Shown: positions 29,829-42,624, counted from the first letter of the stretch. The stretch: DNA of 64,000 nucleotides from Plantago major (GCA_026545765.1 CM048839.1:88550414-88614413), one strand, 5' to 3'. The notes: generated by a model not told the origin, from the letters alone. Numbers and translations: made by a program.

Positions 29829-32800
29829 TCAGTTCTTAGGTAGCTCCATTAGTCCAAGACTGTGTCTTAATGCTAAGAATCTACTTTCTTGTAGTGGCTT
29901 AGTGAAGATATCTGCAAGTTGGTCTTCAGTGCCAATCTTGAGTATCTCTATATTGCCTTTTTCAACATGGTCTCTGATGAAGTGGTGTCTAACATCAATG
30001 TGCTTTGTTCTAGCATGAAACTTAGGATTCTGAGTTATGGCAATAGCACTTGTGTTGTCACAGAAAATGGGAGTTTTCTCTTCATTGAGTCCATAGTCTC
30101 TGAGTTGTTGTTGTATCCACAATATTTGTGAAGCACAGCACCCAGCAGCAATATATTCAGCCTCGGTGGTAGATGTAGCAATTGAGTTTTGTTTCTTGCT
30201 AACCATGATATCAATCTGGCACCAAGAAATTGACAAGTTCCTGAGGTGCTTTTTCTATCAAGCAATGATCCAACATAGTCAGCATCTGAATAGCCAACCA
30301 AACTCAATCCACTATCTTTTGGATACAACAATCCAACTTCTACAGTACCCTTTACATACCTTAATATCTTCATATCAATGTTGTAGTGTGATTGCATTGG
30401 ATTTATCTGAAATCTAGCACACACTCCAACTGCATATTGAATATCAGGTCTACTTGCAGTGAGGTATAGTAGAGACCCAATCAATTTCCTATACTTGTGT
30501 TCTTCAACACTCTTGTCAGATTCAGTATAGGTCATTTTGGTTCCAATGCTCATAGGTATCTTAGCATTCTTTTCAGAAGGCTTTAGATTGAACTTGTTGA
30601 GCATGTCTTTTGCATACTTTGTTTGACTAATGAATATTCCATCATTGAGTTGTTTGACTTGCAGCCTTAGGAAATAATTCAATTCTCCCATCATGCTCAT
30701 CTCAAATTTACCTTTCATGCGTTCAGCAAAGTCTTCACAAAGTTGCTTGTCTTTAGATCCAAATATAATGTCATCAACATATACTTGAACTAAAAGTAGT
30801 TTCCCATCATGGTTCAATGTGAAGAGTGTTTTATCAACATCTCCTTTCTTAAAACCTCTTTCTAGTAGGTATCTGGCCAATGTATCATACCATGCTCTTG
30901 GAGCTTGTTTCAGCCATCTGAGCTTTACGAGCTTATAGACCATCCTACTTTCTGAGGAAACTTCAAACCCTGGTGGTTGCTCAACATGGACTTCCTCAGC
31001 AAGTTCACCATTTAGGAATGCACTCTTGACATCCATTTGATAAACTGTGAAGTTATTATGAGCTGCAAAGGCTAGAAAGAGTCTTATTGCATCCAATCTT
31101 GAAACTGGTGCATAAGATTCATCAAAATCTAGTCCTTCAGTCTGGATGAATCCCTTGGCAACCAACCTAGCTTTGTTTCTTGTTATTTCACCAGATTGAT
31201 TCATTTTGTTTCTGAAAACCCACTTGGTTCCGATTACAGATATTCCGTTAACAAATGGAACCAGTTTCCAGACTTTGTTTCTCTCAAATTGATTCAACTC
31301 TTCTTGCATTGCAGAGATCCAATCTTGATCCTTTAATGCTTCTTCTATAGTCTTTGGTTCAATGTTTGAGATGAAACATCCATAGAGACAATTTGCATTT
31401 TCAGCAATTGCTCTTCTAGTTCTAACTCCTTGGTCTATGGGACCAATAACATCCTTTGCAGGATGATTTCTTATCCATTTCATAATGGGTTTTGAACTAG
31501 TAGGATCAATATCATTTTGATTTGAATATGAATCAATATGATCTTGATGAGATACTTGTGCAGTATCTGAGATATCTGACACATGGGAAATGCCATGGAT
31601 ATCTGACACTTTTTCAGTGTTGGAGATATCTGGGACTTGCATTTCAGCAATCTCGTTTTCAGATACCTCTTCATGATGAAGGTTCTCAGTAACCTGTTCC
31701 ATTTATGGAGTTCTCATAGGAAATTCTTCATCATGTCTTAGAGTCATCTGGTTGTTACTAAGCATAGGTTGCTTTTCATCGTCAGACTCATCCTCAATTT
31801 GAATGATAGAATTATTTCCTTCTGAGGATCCTTTTTTAGAATCTTTAATCATTAGTTCTTTGAACCTATCTGAGAGACCATCATTCAAGAGTACTTTCTT
31901 GTTTCCTTCATAGAACACTACATGAACAGATTCTTCGATCTTTTGTGTTCTTTTGTTGTAGATTCTGTAGGCTTTGCTATTCAGAGAATAACCAAGAAAT
32001 ACTCCTTCATCTGCCCTTGGTTGAAATTTTCTCAAGTATTCTTTTCCATTGTTAAGAACGAAACATCTGCAACCAAACACCCTTAGATGTTTGATACTAG
32101 GAGGTCTACCAATGAAAAGCTTGTAAGGAGTTTTGTAATGGGGTTTGTTAATCAGACATCTATTTTGAGTGTAGCATGATGTGTTTACAACTTCAACCCA
32201 ATAGATTTCACTTATTTCAGTGTCAGCAAGCATTGTTCTTGTTGCTTCTTTCAGGGTCCTATTCTTTCTTTCAGCAACACCATTTTGTTGTGGTGTCCTT
32301 ACAGAAGATAGTTGATGTTGTATACCTTTGCAAATACAAAACTCTTTGATGTACTGGTTCACAAACTCAGTACCATGGTCTGTTCTGATTACGGATACCT
32401 TGTCATTTTCCATGACTTCGAGCTTATTCAGCAAGTTAGGTATCTCAACCCTTGCATCAGATTTGTGTTTGAGAAAGACAACCCAAGTGAATCTTGAGTA
32501 ATCATCAACAACAAGCCATACTTCTTTCTGCATAACTAGTTCAGAGATTCAAACAGATCCATATGTAACATTTGCAGTGGCCTTTCACTGAAATGTCTAG
32601 TTTTAGACTTGAAAGATGTTTTGGATTGTTTTCCCATTTGGCAAGCTGAGCATACACCTTCTTTTCTATATGCCATTTTGGGTAAACCAACCACCAACTC
32701 TTTCTTGGCTAGCTTATTTAGAGTTTTGAAATTCAAGTGACTCATTCTTTTATGTCATAGCAAATTTTCTTCAGTGTGGCCAGATTGACTCACCATGAGA

Positions 32801-33165
32801 CATTCTTCGGTTGTGGCGGATGCCCAATCAGCAACATAAAGATTTCCTTTACGCCTTGCAACCAAGACTGTCTTCTTTGACTCATTGTCAATCACTTTAC
32901 AAAGTTTTGACTTGATCTTGACAGTGTATCCTTTGTCTACTAGTTGACTCATGCTTAGGAGATTATATTTCAATCCCTTTACATGAAGTACTTCAGAGAT
33001 TGTAAGGGCTCCAAACTTCAAATTGCCAAAACCTATGGTTGGATTTTCATCTCCTCCAGCAAACCTGATAATTGGTCCATCATTGCAATTTTTGTAGTCA
33101 ATCAGATTTGCTTTGTCTCCTATCATGTGCTTCCCACATCCACTATCAAAATGCCACTTTGAATT
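29829..33165 (-). pseudogene. Copia-1 pol: protease, integrase, reverse transcriptase, RNase H
   Basis: Right to left: protease active site DSGC (33136-33147) with KHM after it; GAG-pre-integrase HH-CC region (32745-32536, CSACQMGKQ); integrase with catalytic landmarks VVDDYSRFTW, RTDHGTEF and NGVAERKNRTL (DD35E); a linker; reverse transcriptase with [20 protein letters not shown] and YVDD (30770-30781); RNase H with [17 protein letters not shown] and ADIFTKPL, ending at LMELPKN. Breaks include a TGG-to-TGA stop near 32753 in the zinc-binding region, stops at 32536 and 31703, and a frameshift near 30200 at the start of RNase H. The usual YGLKQ of copia polymerase reads RWLKQ here. All catalytic motifs are still legible. 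Confidence 0.9.
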
Positions 33166-33204
33166 AGTCTTTAGAGTGTTCTGTACAAAACAGGAAACAT
33201 GAGA

Positions 33205-35710
33205 TTAGATTCTCATACCAACAATGGAACCATCTGGACTAAAGAATCTTCCAGTAGGAATCCATTTTTGAATGAATTTCTTAGGAACATTCTTTTGTCT
33301 AACAGGAACATAAGGAGAAATCCTAGTTAAATGATTAGTATCATTGTTGTTAACAACTATTTTCTTCCTTGGTGTGTTCCTTGGTGCTCCATTTGGTGCT
33401 TTCAGATACCTATCAGGTTTCTGAGTCTGCTTCCCAGCAAACTTAGCTTTCCTAGCCAGATTTCTTCTAGCCCTGGCATTCACATTTTCAGTGGCTTGAT
33501 TTATCTTCCACTTCTGATAATTGTTGTGAGCAATTCTAGCCTTTAACCATCATTCTTGCTCTTGTTTGTATTCACGAGCAAGTTGTTTCCCGATGGCTTT
33601 ATAGCCAATACCATTCCGAGCACCTGATGATGTCTGAGATCTCTTCTCAGCAGCTTTTCTAGTCTCTGGATGATCAATTTTCTTTTCAGAAAACGTGACA
33701 TAGGAATATTTGTCAGCTCCTGCAATTTTTCCTTTTGAGAGACATATCACTGTGGGTGATTACACTTCTCAGTGTTATGCTTCTTTTCAGAGACATTTCC
33801 AACAGTTTTCCTTTGGACTTGTTTTTCCCACAAAAGCCTTGGTCGCAACTGCCTTTCCTTTGTCAACAATCTTAGCTTTCTGACCGATACTGTAGATTGT
33901 TTGGGAATCACCTTGCTGAGCACTGACAAATGTTCATCCTTCATTACTCTTATTCAGAGTGGTGGGCTATGTGTGTGTGTCCAGCCCAAGTCCTCTATTT
34001 TCTGAAGGATCTCTTAAATAAGATTGTACTTCAGTAAGAGTGTCACTAGCTTTGGCATAAGATTGAAAAGATAGTTCTTTCTTTTTGAGTTCCTTATTCT
34101 CAGAAAGAAGATCTTCACATTTCTTTTGAAGATTGGCCATCACTTCTTTATGTGACTTTTCGGTATCAGATATCTGAGCCTTGAGAAATGCATTTTCAGC
34201 ATCCTTTTTCTCAGATATCTTGATTATTTGAGAATTTTCCTTTACAAGAGAATTCTTTTCTTCTTCAAGGTTTTCGGCTCTAGCTCAGACCATTAGAAAT
34301 TCTCTTTCGTAGAGATCAAGTTCTCTTTTGAGTTTTTCCAGATCTTTGATTCCCTCTTCATCACTTTCATAAGTATAATAGGAAGTATGTGTTACCTCAT
34401 CAGCCATTAGACAAGGTTCAATGTTGGAGATATCTGGAAAGATTTCTTCAGCCATTCCACACACTTCTTTCTTCTTTTGACCAAAGTCAATTACTTCATG
34501 AGAGACACCGCACATTTCTGGGGAAGGCAGTGTGGAATCATCTGAATCCTCATCCTCAGAATCAGATTCAATATCTAGAGCATCCAGTTGGATTTGAATC
34601 TTTTTCCTTTATTCAGTGAGCATAGCTCTCTGACTTCTTTTGAAGATTCTTCTGTCTTTCTTGTCACCTGTCTTTAGTTTGTTGAAGGCAGGGCAATCCT
34701 TCTTGAAATGACCAGGTTTTTTACAATAGAAACAGATATGTCGTTTCGATTTACATTTCCTCGATATGATGCTTTCGAGCCGACTTGTTCAGCGAGCTTT
34801 GCATATTTTTGTACTGGTGGTAGTTTGAGCCTAGATGCTTTTTCAGCTTCTCTTTGGCTTTTCTTCTCTCAATTTTTCGACTGACATATTTTCCCATTTG
34901 CTTTACAGCAAGAGCATCCTCAGTCACCTCCTTGCCTTTCTTCTTTTCAGAAGTTCCTTGAGCAACTAGAGCAACATTCTGCAACTTCTCAGTTGTTTAT
35001 TCTCTCTGAGCTGTCTCATAGTCAACAGTGGCAAGGTGAGAGAAAAGTTCCACAGGAGTGATATCTGGCATTCCTTGGTTAAAGTAGAAAAACTTTGTGT
35101 GTTCCCAGTTGTGATTTAGACTTCTCACAATAGTCTTAATCTTTTTTTACTGGGTATATCTATTACTTTCACCAAGTGCAGCCATGTCACTCATAAGTGT
35201 CGTAAACCAGAAATCTAGTTCTTCAAGAGTCTCGGTGGGACTTTGTTTGAAGTTTTGGAATTTGAGCTTCAAAACTTCGAACTTGTTTTCCTTTGTTTTC
35301 TCAGTGCCGGCACAAATTTCTTCAATCAATTGCCAGGCCACTTTTGCCGTTTTTGCACCCCACAGTTTACATTGTATGTGCTCTAGAGTAGAACGTATGA
35401 TGATATTACGAGCCTGACCATCCAGTCAATTTCTCTTGGCATCTTCCGATGTCCAGAGCTCTCTGGGCTTTGGTTCGTGAATAACTTGACTGCCAGGTCT
35501 CCCACTAGTTGACGCATCTGTCTGTGAAGACCCATCTCTTTGTTTTCTGTCTCTAGCATTAGAAACCTCTATGACTTGCTTGAGTTGTTGAATGACTATT
35601 GGGCCATTCTTTATTACTGCGATCATTTCGTCACTGATGGCTTCTAGGTGGAGCATCATGTTGTTCTTCCATTTTTCATAATTCTTTGGCCCAAAGTCAC
35701 TTAAAGACAT
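33205..35710 (-). pseudogene. Copia-1 gag
   Basis: The start at 35710 gives MSLSDFGPKNYEKWKNNMML, the copia gag N-terminus; an ATG one codon earlier is also in frame. The body continues through ETLEELDFWFTTLMSDMAAL, a CCHC zinc knuckle (CFYCKKPGHFKKDC, about 34680-34740) and a long basic C-terminal region (NARARRNLARKAKFAGKQTQ) typical of SIRE elements, up to the protease. Stops near 35426 (CGA to TGA) and 35147 and several frameshifts split it. It would form the virus-like particle. The protein is unusually long for copia gag, as in related large elements. Confidence 0.85.
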
Positions 35711-35814
35711 CATGCAGAAAACACACTAAACAAACAAATCAAGTGTAGGTGAACAGCAGTTAGTGGGAACTTATCTGGGATCTAGGTTCAGTGCAGAAGT
35801 CTTGGGAACCTCCT

Positions 35815-35826
35815 GCTCTGATACCA
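35815..35826 (-). other. Copia-1 primer binding site, initiator tRNA-Met
   Basis: The minus strand reads TGGTATCAGAGC, the classical copia site complementary to the 3' end of initiator tRNA-Met, 2 bp from the 5' LTR. Confidence 0.95.
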
Positions 35827-35828
35827 CT

Positions 35829-37464
35829 TGTTGGTCCAGATAACGGCAAAGTAAAAGACTAGAGGGGGGGGGGGGGGTGAATAGTCTTTTAAAACTTTTG
35901 TCGATAAACACAGTTTCTCAGATCTGTGAAGATATCTGATACTTAATTTCAGAGAGCGGAAGACTTTTATGTGATAAGTGCACGTGCTCAGCAAGATGAG
36001 TGTAAGTACTTTGCAAGATAAGTAAAGCAAGTAATAAACTGCAGAAAGTAAATAACACAAGTCTTTTTATAGTGGTATCTGAAGGTGGCGTAATCCTTCA
36101 ACTAATCCACTTCGGCCTTAATCAGACCTAGAATCCACTAAGACAGATAAATGAGGTAACCTTACAGATATCTTCTCTTGATTCCTAAATACACTAGGTT
36201 CCCAACCAAGTGTTCCCCCTGAGTTATTCCCCGGCTTTCCGTGACAAGTACTTCTGTACTTTCGAAACCTTTTGAGTTGTTCCTTAGTTTCCCAAACTAA
36301 GTACTTCCTGTGCTCAATAACCTTGGAGTTATTCCTTAGTTTCCCAAACTAAGTACTTCCTGTACTCCACGCCGATTAAGGTGTTGGTTAAGGTAAATTG
36401 TCAGGTGAGCTTCTTTAATAACTTGTTCAGTTATTCAGATAGCTCTGTGAATCAAGTATACTTAATGCACTTTGCAATGTATGGTATCTTGTTCTCTACT
36501 GACCCAAGTCTATGGTAAATGTTCAAGAGAATGAAACTCAGATATGAAATCTTAGTTCAACTCTTTCACAAATAACAATGCTCGTTAAGGATCAGGACAC
36601 TTAGAACTTTGATGCTACTTAGAATCAAGAGCTTTGGTCGCAATAGAAAGCTTGAAGGTAAGTAATTTGCTTGAGAGAGCTTGTGTGAGAGTGTAAGTTC
36701 TGTGTGTGTCTTTTCAAGCAGTCTAAGTGTTGATATTTATAGATGAATTTGAGTGCCGTTTGAATAGTATCCGTTAGGCTTAACTCAATTTCAAACTATT
36801 GATATCTGAGTATAATCTTTATGTGAGTTTGTCTTCTTCTTCAGAAGCTACCGTTTTTGTTCAGACATTTCTGTCTGCGCATTTAATGCACTGGACTATA
36901 CTTTGTCCTGTAGTGCCAACGGAACTATGCATTGTATCATAGATCTTATTCTATCAGAGTTCTCTGAAGCTTTGCATGTTCTTTTCCATCGATTATCACA
37001 ACTCCAGATACCACTTGTTGAAACAACTTTGTTATAAAATATTTCTTTTCATAAACATAGTTTATGTCCAAGGTATCTGAGTGTAGATATCTGTGGGCAC
37101 TTTCCTCGTCTCAGAAACCTTTTATTCTCAGATATCTTTTGCAACACTTGTGTTTCGAAACACTTGTTTCTTCAAGATATCTGGACATAGGTGTCTGAAA
37201 ATCCTTTGTCTTCAGCAATCTTGTGCAGTCTTCATATCTTCAAATCCGTTGAACTTTTCCTGCTGGATGCCTTCTTCTTGGTCTTCTTCATAAAATAAAA
37301 ATTACATTTCGAGACCTAACATCCTATACAAGATTTTCTAGACTATCATACTTAGTGAGTTTCCTCTTTTACAGTGTTCAAGTGAACTAAGAGTACAAAT
37401 CACCTTTCTGAGCTAAGATAAGTCATTAGGTTGCTGATCAAAATCTAAACAGATATTCCTAACA
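35829..37464 (-). repeat. Copia-1 5' LTR
   Basis: 1636 bp, TGTTGGTCCAGATAACGG at the primer-site side and CAGATATTCCTAACA at the outer end. A G-run on the plus strand (about 35864-35877) is a C-run near the U5 end of the element RNA. It differs from the 3' LTR by scattered changes and small indels. Confidence 0.93.
36734..36741 (-). promoter_or_regulatory. LTR TATA box of Copia-1
   Basis: The minus strand reads CATCTATAAATATCA. The same box lies at the matching place in every family LTR here: 22499-22506, 41791-41798, 55451-55458, 60905-60912, 62948-62955. It is the likely RNA polymerase II promoter of the element. Confidence 0.75.
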
Positions 37465-37524
37465 CTTGGGAAAAAAAATGAGGGTCTAAACGCATGCAAA
37501 AATGCACATTTCATTGTCACATCA
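37465..37524 (-). repeat. Second Gypsy-2 LTR, right end
   Basis: It continues from 21588 across the Copia-1 insertion. GAGGGTCTAAA, GTGCA/ATGCA and CATTTCATTGTCACATCA match 20748-20801. It ends directly at Copia-3 sequence. Confidence 0.85.
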
Positions 37525-38170
37525 CTCCACCAATGCTAGAATCGAAACACTTATGGAGGATGAGCGCCAGCAAGCTCCAATGCTCCATCAAGTGCTTCCT
37601 TCTGATCATCCTTAGAACAAAAGCCGCCGGAGTTCCCGATTCATCAAGGTTACAAATCTCATCGCAAAGATTGTAAACACCTTCCTTGAGAGTGTCATCA
37701 TTGGTGTCGATGCTTGACCTCTCACCTGGGTAGGTAACCCAAAATGTTCACTGAAAGACTCTAAGTCCAGGGAAATTTCTATCCCTTGGACCTTAGTCTT
37801 GATGAGCACTTCCTCAGTGCCATGATCTAGTGATCTGCTAGTGATTTTGGAGTTGTTGTAAAAATCCAAAACATCCAACAGTGGAAACTCCACTGGGAAG
37901 TGCAAAGAAGAATTGTTTGATTTTTGCCTTTTCAAGCATATCAAGCATTTCCTGTATATCTTGCTTGCTTGTGACTAAGCCAAGCATGAACTCATCAATC
38001 AGTGCTGCTCCCCACAACATCTTTGTAGTTTTAACAGTGGGAGACCATCTATCGTAGTTGAAATCCCCTTCAAGTCTTTAATCCACTATTACCAGATTAG
38101 GAACTTGCTTTGCAGCAATTCCTGATATAGAGACTTGGGATTTCTGGGACTGAGATCTCTTGGGGGCTAT
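37525..38170 (-). pseudogene. Copia-3 post-pol gene, N-terminal fragment
   Basis: It matches the N-terminal domain of the Copia-1 post-pol gene: an IAPKRS-type start, WGAALIDEFMLGLVTSKQDI, MLDMLEKAKIKQFFFA, DVLDFYNNSKI, TKVQGIEISLD and HFGLPTQ. The start codon has become ATA (38170-38168); ATAGCCCCCAAG aligns with ATGGCCCCCAAA in Copia-1. The upstream ACTATATAAAGAGAT is kept. Frameshifts are present, and the fragment ends at the gypsy LTR boundary. Confidence 0.75.
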
Positions 38171-38173
38171 CTC

Positions 38174-39020
38174 TTTATATAGTACTGGTGAGTTTTGTAA
38201 GTGAGAAGAGAGAAGTGTTCATGAAAGTGGTTATTTTCAGAAAAACTTAACAAGAACTCGCAGAGATTTCAGAGGTTTTACGGAGATTAGCAGAGAAAAC
38301 TTAGAGTGTTTTCGTTGTTTTGATGCAAGTGAAATTGTAGGATTAGTAAAGCTGTTTTCGCCTTGAAAACCTTTTTATATAGCAATGTAACTCTCAATAG
38401 TCACATACACACAAATCAATTTTGTGTGTATATATTTGTTTAATTGCATTGAGGCGTGGGGTGAAAACAGGATTTACATTTAATGCTAGTGGGTCGTGAT
38501 CTATTTTTACTTCACTGCTTTTTCATCGAGACTTATCTCAGTTGTTCAAATGAACCACCTTTTTAATCAAAGGATGGGATTGCTTCTTCAGCAATGATCA
38601 CAATTAGTGAATGTAATCGTGCCTAATAAATTATTTTTTGCTAGTAGCTATCTAAGTCTGTTTAAGCTTCAACAAATTGTAACTTAGAGACAAACTTATT
38701 TCTGAACGTATTGTCCAAGCTTTTCAGTCTGTTTGTAAATTTCACCAAAGTGAAAGATAAAAAACACAAGAGAGTAATTGACTTCTAACACTTGTACTAA
38801 TCTTCTACTTTTCATCTTTTGCGTTCCCCCTTAATTTATGGGCCCTGATATCTGAGTACCCGTCTCATATATCTTTTTGCCTTTTCACACTTAGCCACAA
38901 TTTTATTGCTTTCTTCTCAGCAATCTCTTTTTATTTCACAAAGTGCCTTTCTTTTCAGAAAGCCTTTTTATTTTCTTCCTTGGTTTACTGAGTTCCCGTC
39001 TCAGATACCAAAGTCTTACT
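38174..39020 (-). other. Copia-3 spacer between RNase H and the post-pol gene
   Basis: Non-coding. It corresponds to 29107-29828 of Copia-1 and 48567-49489 of Copia-2. Confidence 0.6.
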
Positions 39021-39029
39021 GTGGCATTT

Positions 39030-41212
39030 CCATTAGCCCAACACGATGTCTTAAAGCCATGAATCTGCTTTCAGCAGAGGTTTTGTGAAGATGTCAGCAA
39101 ACTGATCTTCTGTACCAATCTTTAGTACTTCAATATTGCCTTTTTCAACATGATCTCTAATGAAGTGGTGTCTGACATCAATGTGCTTTGTTCTTGCATG
39201 AAACTTAGGATTCTAAGTTATAACAATAGCACTTGTGTTATCACAGAAAATTGGAGTTTTCACTTCATTGATCTCATAGTCTCTGAGTTGTTGTTGTATC
39301 CACAAGATCTGTGAAGCACAACACCCAACAACAATATACTCTACTTTTGTGGTTGATGTGGCTTCTTGCTGAACCATGATATCAGTCTGGTACCAAGAAA
39401 TTGACATGTTCCTGAAGTACTCTTTCTATCAAGCATTGATCCAGCATAGTCAATATCCGAATAGCCACTGAATTCTATCAACTATCTTTGGATACCACAA
39501 TCCAACTCCTATAATACCTTTCACATACCTTAGAATTTTCATTGCAGTGTTGTAGTGTGATAGCATAGGATTTGTTTGAAATCTTGCACACACACCAACT
39601 GCATATTGAATATATGGTATGCTTGCTATGAGGTAAAGTAGTGAACCAATGAATCTCCTATACTTATGTTCTTCAACACTCTTATCAGATTCAGTATAGG
39701 TCATTTTGGTTCCAATGCTCATAGGTATCTTGGCATTTTTTCAGAAGGCTTAAGATTAAACTTGGTGAGCATGTCTTTTGCATACTTTGTTTGACTCATG
39801 AATATTCCATCATTGAGTTGTTTGACTTGCACCCTAGGAAGTAGTTCAATTCTCCCATCATGCTCATTTCAAATTTACTTTTCATGAGCTCAACAAAGTC
39901 TTCACAAAGTTTCTTGATTTTAGATCCAAAGATTATGTCATCAACATAAACTTGAACTAAAAGTAGTTTGCAATCATGGTTCAATGTAAAGAGAGTTTTG
40001 TCAACTTCTTCTTTCTTGAATTCACTTGTTAGCAAGTACTTGGCTAAAGTGGCACACCATCCTCTTGGAGCTTGTTTCAGTCCATATAGAGATTTCTGAA
40101 GCTTGTAAACCATTTTGCTGTCTGATGGTACTTCAAAGCCTGGTGGTTGCTCAACATAGACTTCCTCAATAAGCTTACCATTTAAGAATGCACTCTTGAC
40201 ATCCAGTTGGTAAACTTTAAAGTCATTATGAGCTGCAAAGGCTAGAAATAGTCTGATTTCATCCAATATTGCAACTGGAGCATATGACTCATTAAAATCT
40301 AACACATATGACTCATCAAAATCTAACCCTTCAGTCTGGGTGAATCCCTTGGCAACCAATCTAGCTTTGTTTCTGGTTATTTCACCAGATTCATTCATCT
40401 TGTTTTTGAAAACCCACTTAGATCCAATAACTTAAATTTCTTCAATGTAGGGAACTAGTTTCCAGACTTTGTTTCTCTCAAACTGTTCCAATTCTTCTTG
40501 CATTGCTGAGATCCAATCCTGGTCTCTTAATGCTTCTTCAATGGTCTTTGGTTCAGTATCTGAGATGAAACATCCATAGAAAGAATTTGCATTTTCAACA
40601 ATTGTTCTCTTAGTTCTTACCCCTTGGTCTATTGGACCAATCACATCCTTTGCAGGATGATCTCTTATCCATTTTATAATGAGTTTAGAACTAGTAGGTC
40701 ATTATTTTGATATGCATTGATGTATCATTATGATCATGATTTGATACTTGTTCAGTATCTAAGATATATGACACTTGTTCAGTGTTTGAGATATCTTACA
40801 CTTGTTCAGCGTCTAAGGTATCTAAGACAGGGTTGTTACTTGGCAAGATTTGCCTTTCATCGTCAGACTCATATTTCAAGTCAATGATAGGTTTATTTCC
40901 TTGCTGAGATTCTTCTTCAGAATCTTTGATAATTAGTTCTTTGAACCTATCTGAGAGTTCATTCTTTGTGGGTATTTTCTTATTTCCTTCATATAATACT
41001 ACATGGAATGATTCTTCAATATTTTGAGTCCTTTTGTTGTATAGTGTATAAGCTTTGTTGTTCATAGAATAACCAAGGAATACACCTTCATCTGCCTTAG
41101 GTTGAAATGTTAAGATATTCTTTGCCATTGTTTAAAACAAAACATTTGCAACCAAATACTCTTAATGGTTGATACTTGGGGCCTTCAAACCAGTAACTCG
41201 TAAGGAGTCTTG
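39030..41212 (-). pseudogene. Copia-3 pol, 3' part (integrase C-terminus, reverse transcriptase, RNase H)
   Basis: RNase H (about 39407-39030: [30 protein letters not shown] then a stop), reverse transcriptase (40398-39450 in two frames, with YVDDIIFGS and [12 protein letters not shown]), the start of the polymerase region (40644-40432) and the integrase C-terminal linker (41128-40796, GVFLGYSMNNKAY). A small in-frame duplication reads [12 protein letters not shown], where related copies have a single SYAP. Frameshifts occur near 39740, 39800 and 40430. It continues at 56289. Confidence 0.85.
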
Positions 41213-42610
41213 TGTTAGGAATATCTGTTAGTATTTTGATCATTCATCACATGTTCCTATCTTAGCCAGAAAGGTGATTAAGTACTCTTGGTTCACTTGA
41301 ACATTGTAAAAGAGGAAATCACTGAGTATAATTAGTCTAGTAAATCTTGTATTAGGATTATAGGTCTCTGAGTGTAATCTTTTATTTCAAGAAGACCATG
41401 AAGATCAGTCCTAGCAATGGAGCTTTTCTGAAGATTACAAGACCGAAGATTGCACAAGATTTATGAAGACACCAAGGTTTAGTCTCACTCGGAAAGACTA
41501 TGTCCTTAATCCTTTCTTAAGTACATTTAGTTACTTTTGAAACATGATTCTGGAACATATGACATCATGAGTATGGAGCATGCAAGCCATCAGAAAGGCT
41601 AATGTATCCGTTGAAGACTACAGGACAAGAAATAGTACATATGCCTTAATTGCATCGGCAGAAAAGTCGCTAAAGCACAGTCCTCTCTGAGATATGAGAC
41701 AAGGACTTCTGAGTACTCATTTCAAGATAAGTATAGACTGAATTTGAATTGTGTCTAACGGATAACATCCCAACGACTCTCTAATTCATCTATAAATATC
41801 ACACACTTAGATGCTAAGAAATACGACCGAAGAACGATCTAACTTGCAAACTTACAATCTAGCAAAATATTCTCTCAAGCACTCTACTACCCTTTACAAA
41901 GCTTTACATGCTTGAAGAATCACTAGTAGTTCTAAGTTGTCCTGAACCTTAACAAGAGATTGTTATTCGTGAAAGAGTTGAACTGTCAGATAACCTATCT
42001 GAAGCTCATTCTCCAGAACGGACATCAATTACTTGGGTCAGTAAAGAGCAGATTGCCATACACTTAACAAGTGTATTAAGTAGTCTTGTTCTATTAGGCT
42101 CTCTAAAAACATAACTGAAAAGTTATACGAGAAGCCTCTCTGACAAACCTTATAACCAACACCATCAAGGCGTGGAGTAGAGGAAGTACTTGATTTAGGA
42201 AATCAGGGAATAACTCCAAGGTTATCTGAGTAGAGGAAGTACTTAGCTCTAGGAGTGGGAATAACTTCGGGGAACATTTGGTTGTGAACCAATTGTTTAA
42301 GAATCTTAGAATAGGATTGTAGTAAGGTGAACTCAATTATCTGTTCTAGTGAATTCTAGGTCTCAGAAAGACCGAAGTGGATTAGTTGGAAGATTACGCC
42401 ACCTCCAGATACCACTATACTTGCTGTGTTATTTACCTTTCTGTATTTATCTTTCAGCAAAGCACACACACTTACTTATTGTTTCTGCACTTACCTATCT
42501 TAAAGTCTTCCGCGCTCTGAATTTTCTGAGAAACTGTGTTTATCGACAAAAGTTTAAAAGTCTATTCCCCCCCCCCCTAGTCTTTTACTTTGCAGTTATC
42601 TGGACTAACA
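41213..42610 (+). repeat. Copia-2 5' LTR
   Basis: 1398 bp, TGTTAGGAATATCTGTTAG to TATCTGGACTAACA. It contains TATAAATA at 41791-41798, two copies of the GGAAGTACTT-type repeat (about 42180-42260) and a C-run near the U5 end (about 42567-42577). Confidence 0.95.
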
Positions 42611-42612
42611 AG

Positions 42613-42624
42613 TGGTATCAGAGC
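42613..42624 (+). other. Copia-2 primer binding site, initiator tRNA-Met
   Basis: TGGTATCAGAGC, 2 bp after the 5' LTR. Confidence 0.95.

Larger units (their letters stand above)
21589..37464 (-). mobile_element. Copia-1: full-length SIRE/Maximus-like element inserted in a gypsy LTR
   Basis: 15,876 bp between the near-duplicated target TTTGG/CTTGG. It has 1.64-kb LTRs with TGTTGG...TAACA ends, a Met-tRNA primer site, and gag, PR, INT, RT and RNase H in copia order on the minus strand. A gene of about 5.4 kb follows pol, and a polypurine tract precedes the 3' LTR. Great length, long LTRs and a post-pol ORF are features of the SIRE (Maximus) lineage. The coding regions carry many stops and frameshifts, so this copy is not autonomous. 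Flanking gypsy LTR sequence joins cleanly across it. Confidence 0.92.

Noticed and set aside
37612..38170. Independent plant gene with a small helical domain
   Set aside because: It matches the start of the Copia-1 and Copia-2 post-pol genes in position and sequence.
41881..42610. Separate host gene in the 5' part of Copia-2
   Set aside because: The region is LTR and leader, with the same sequence at 55550-56288.
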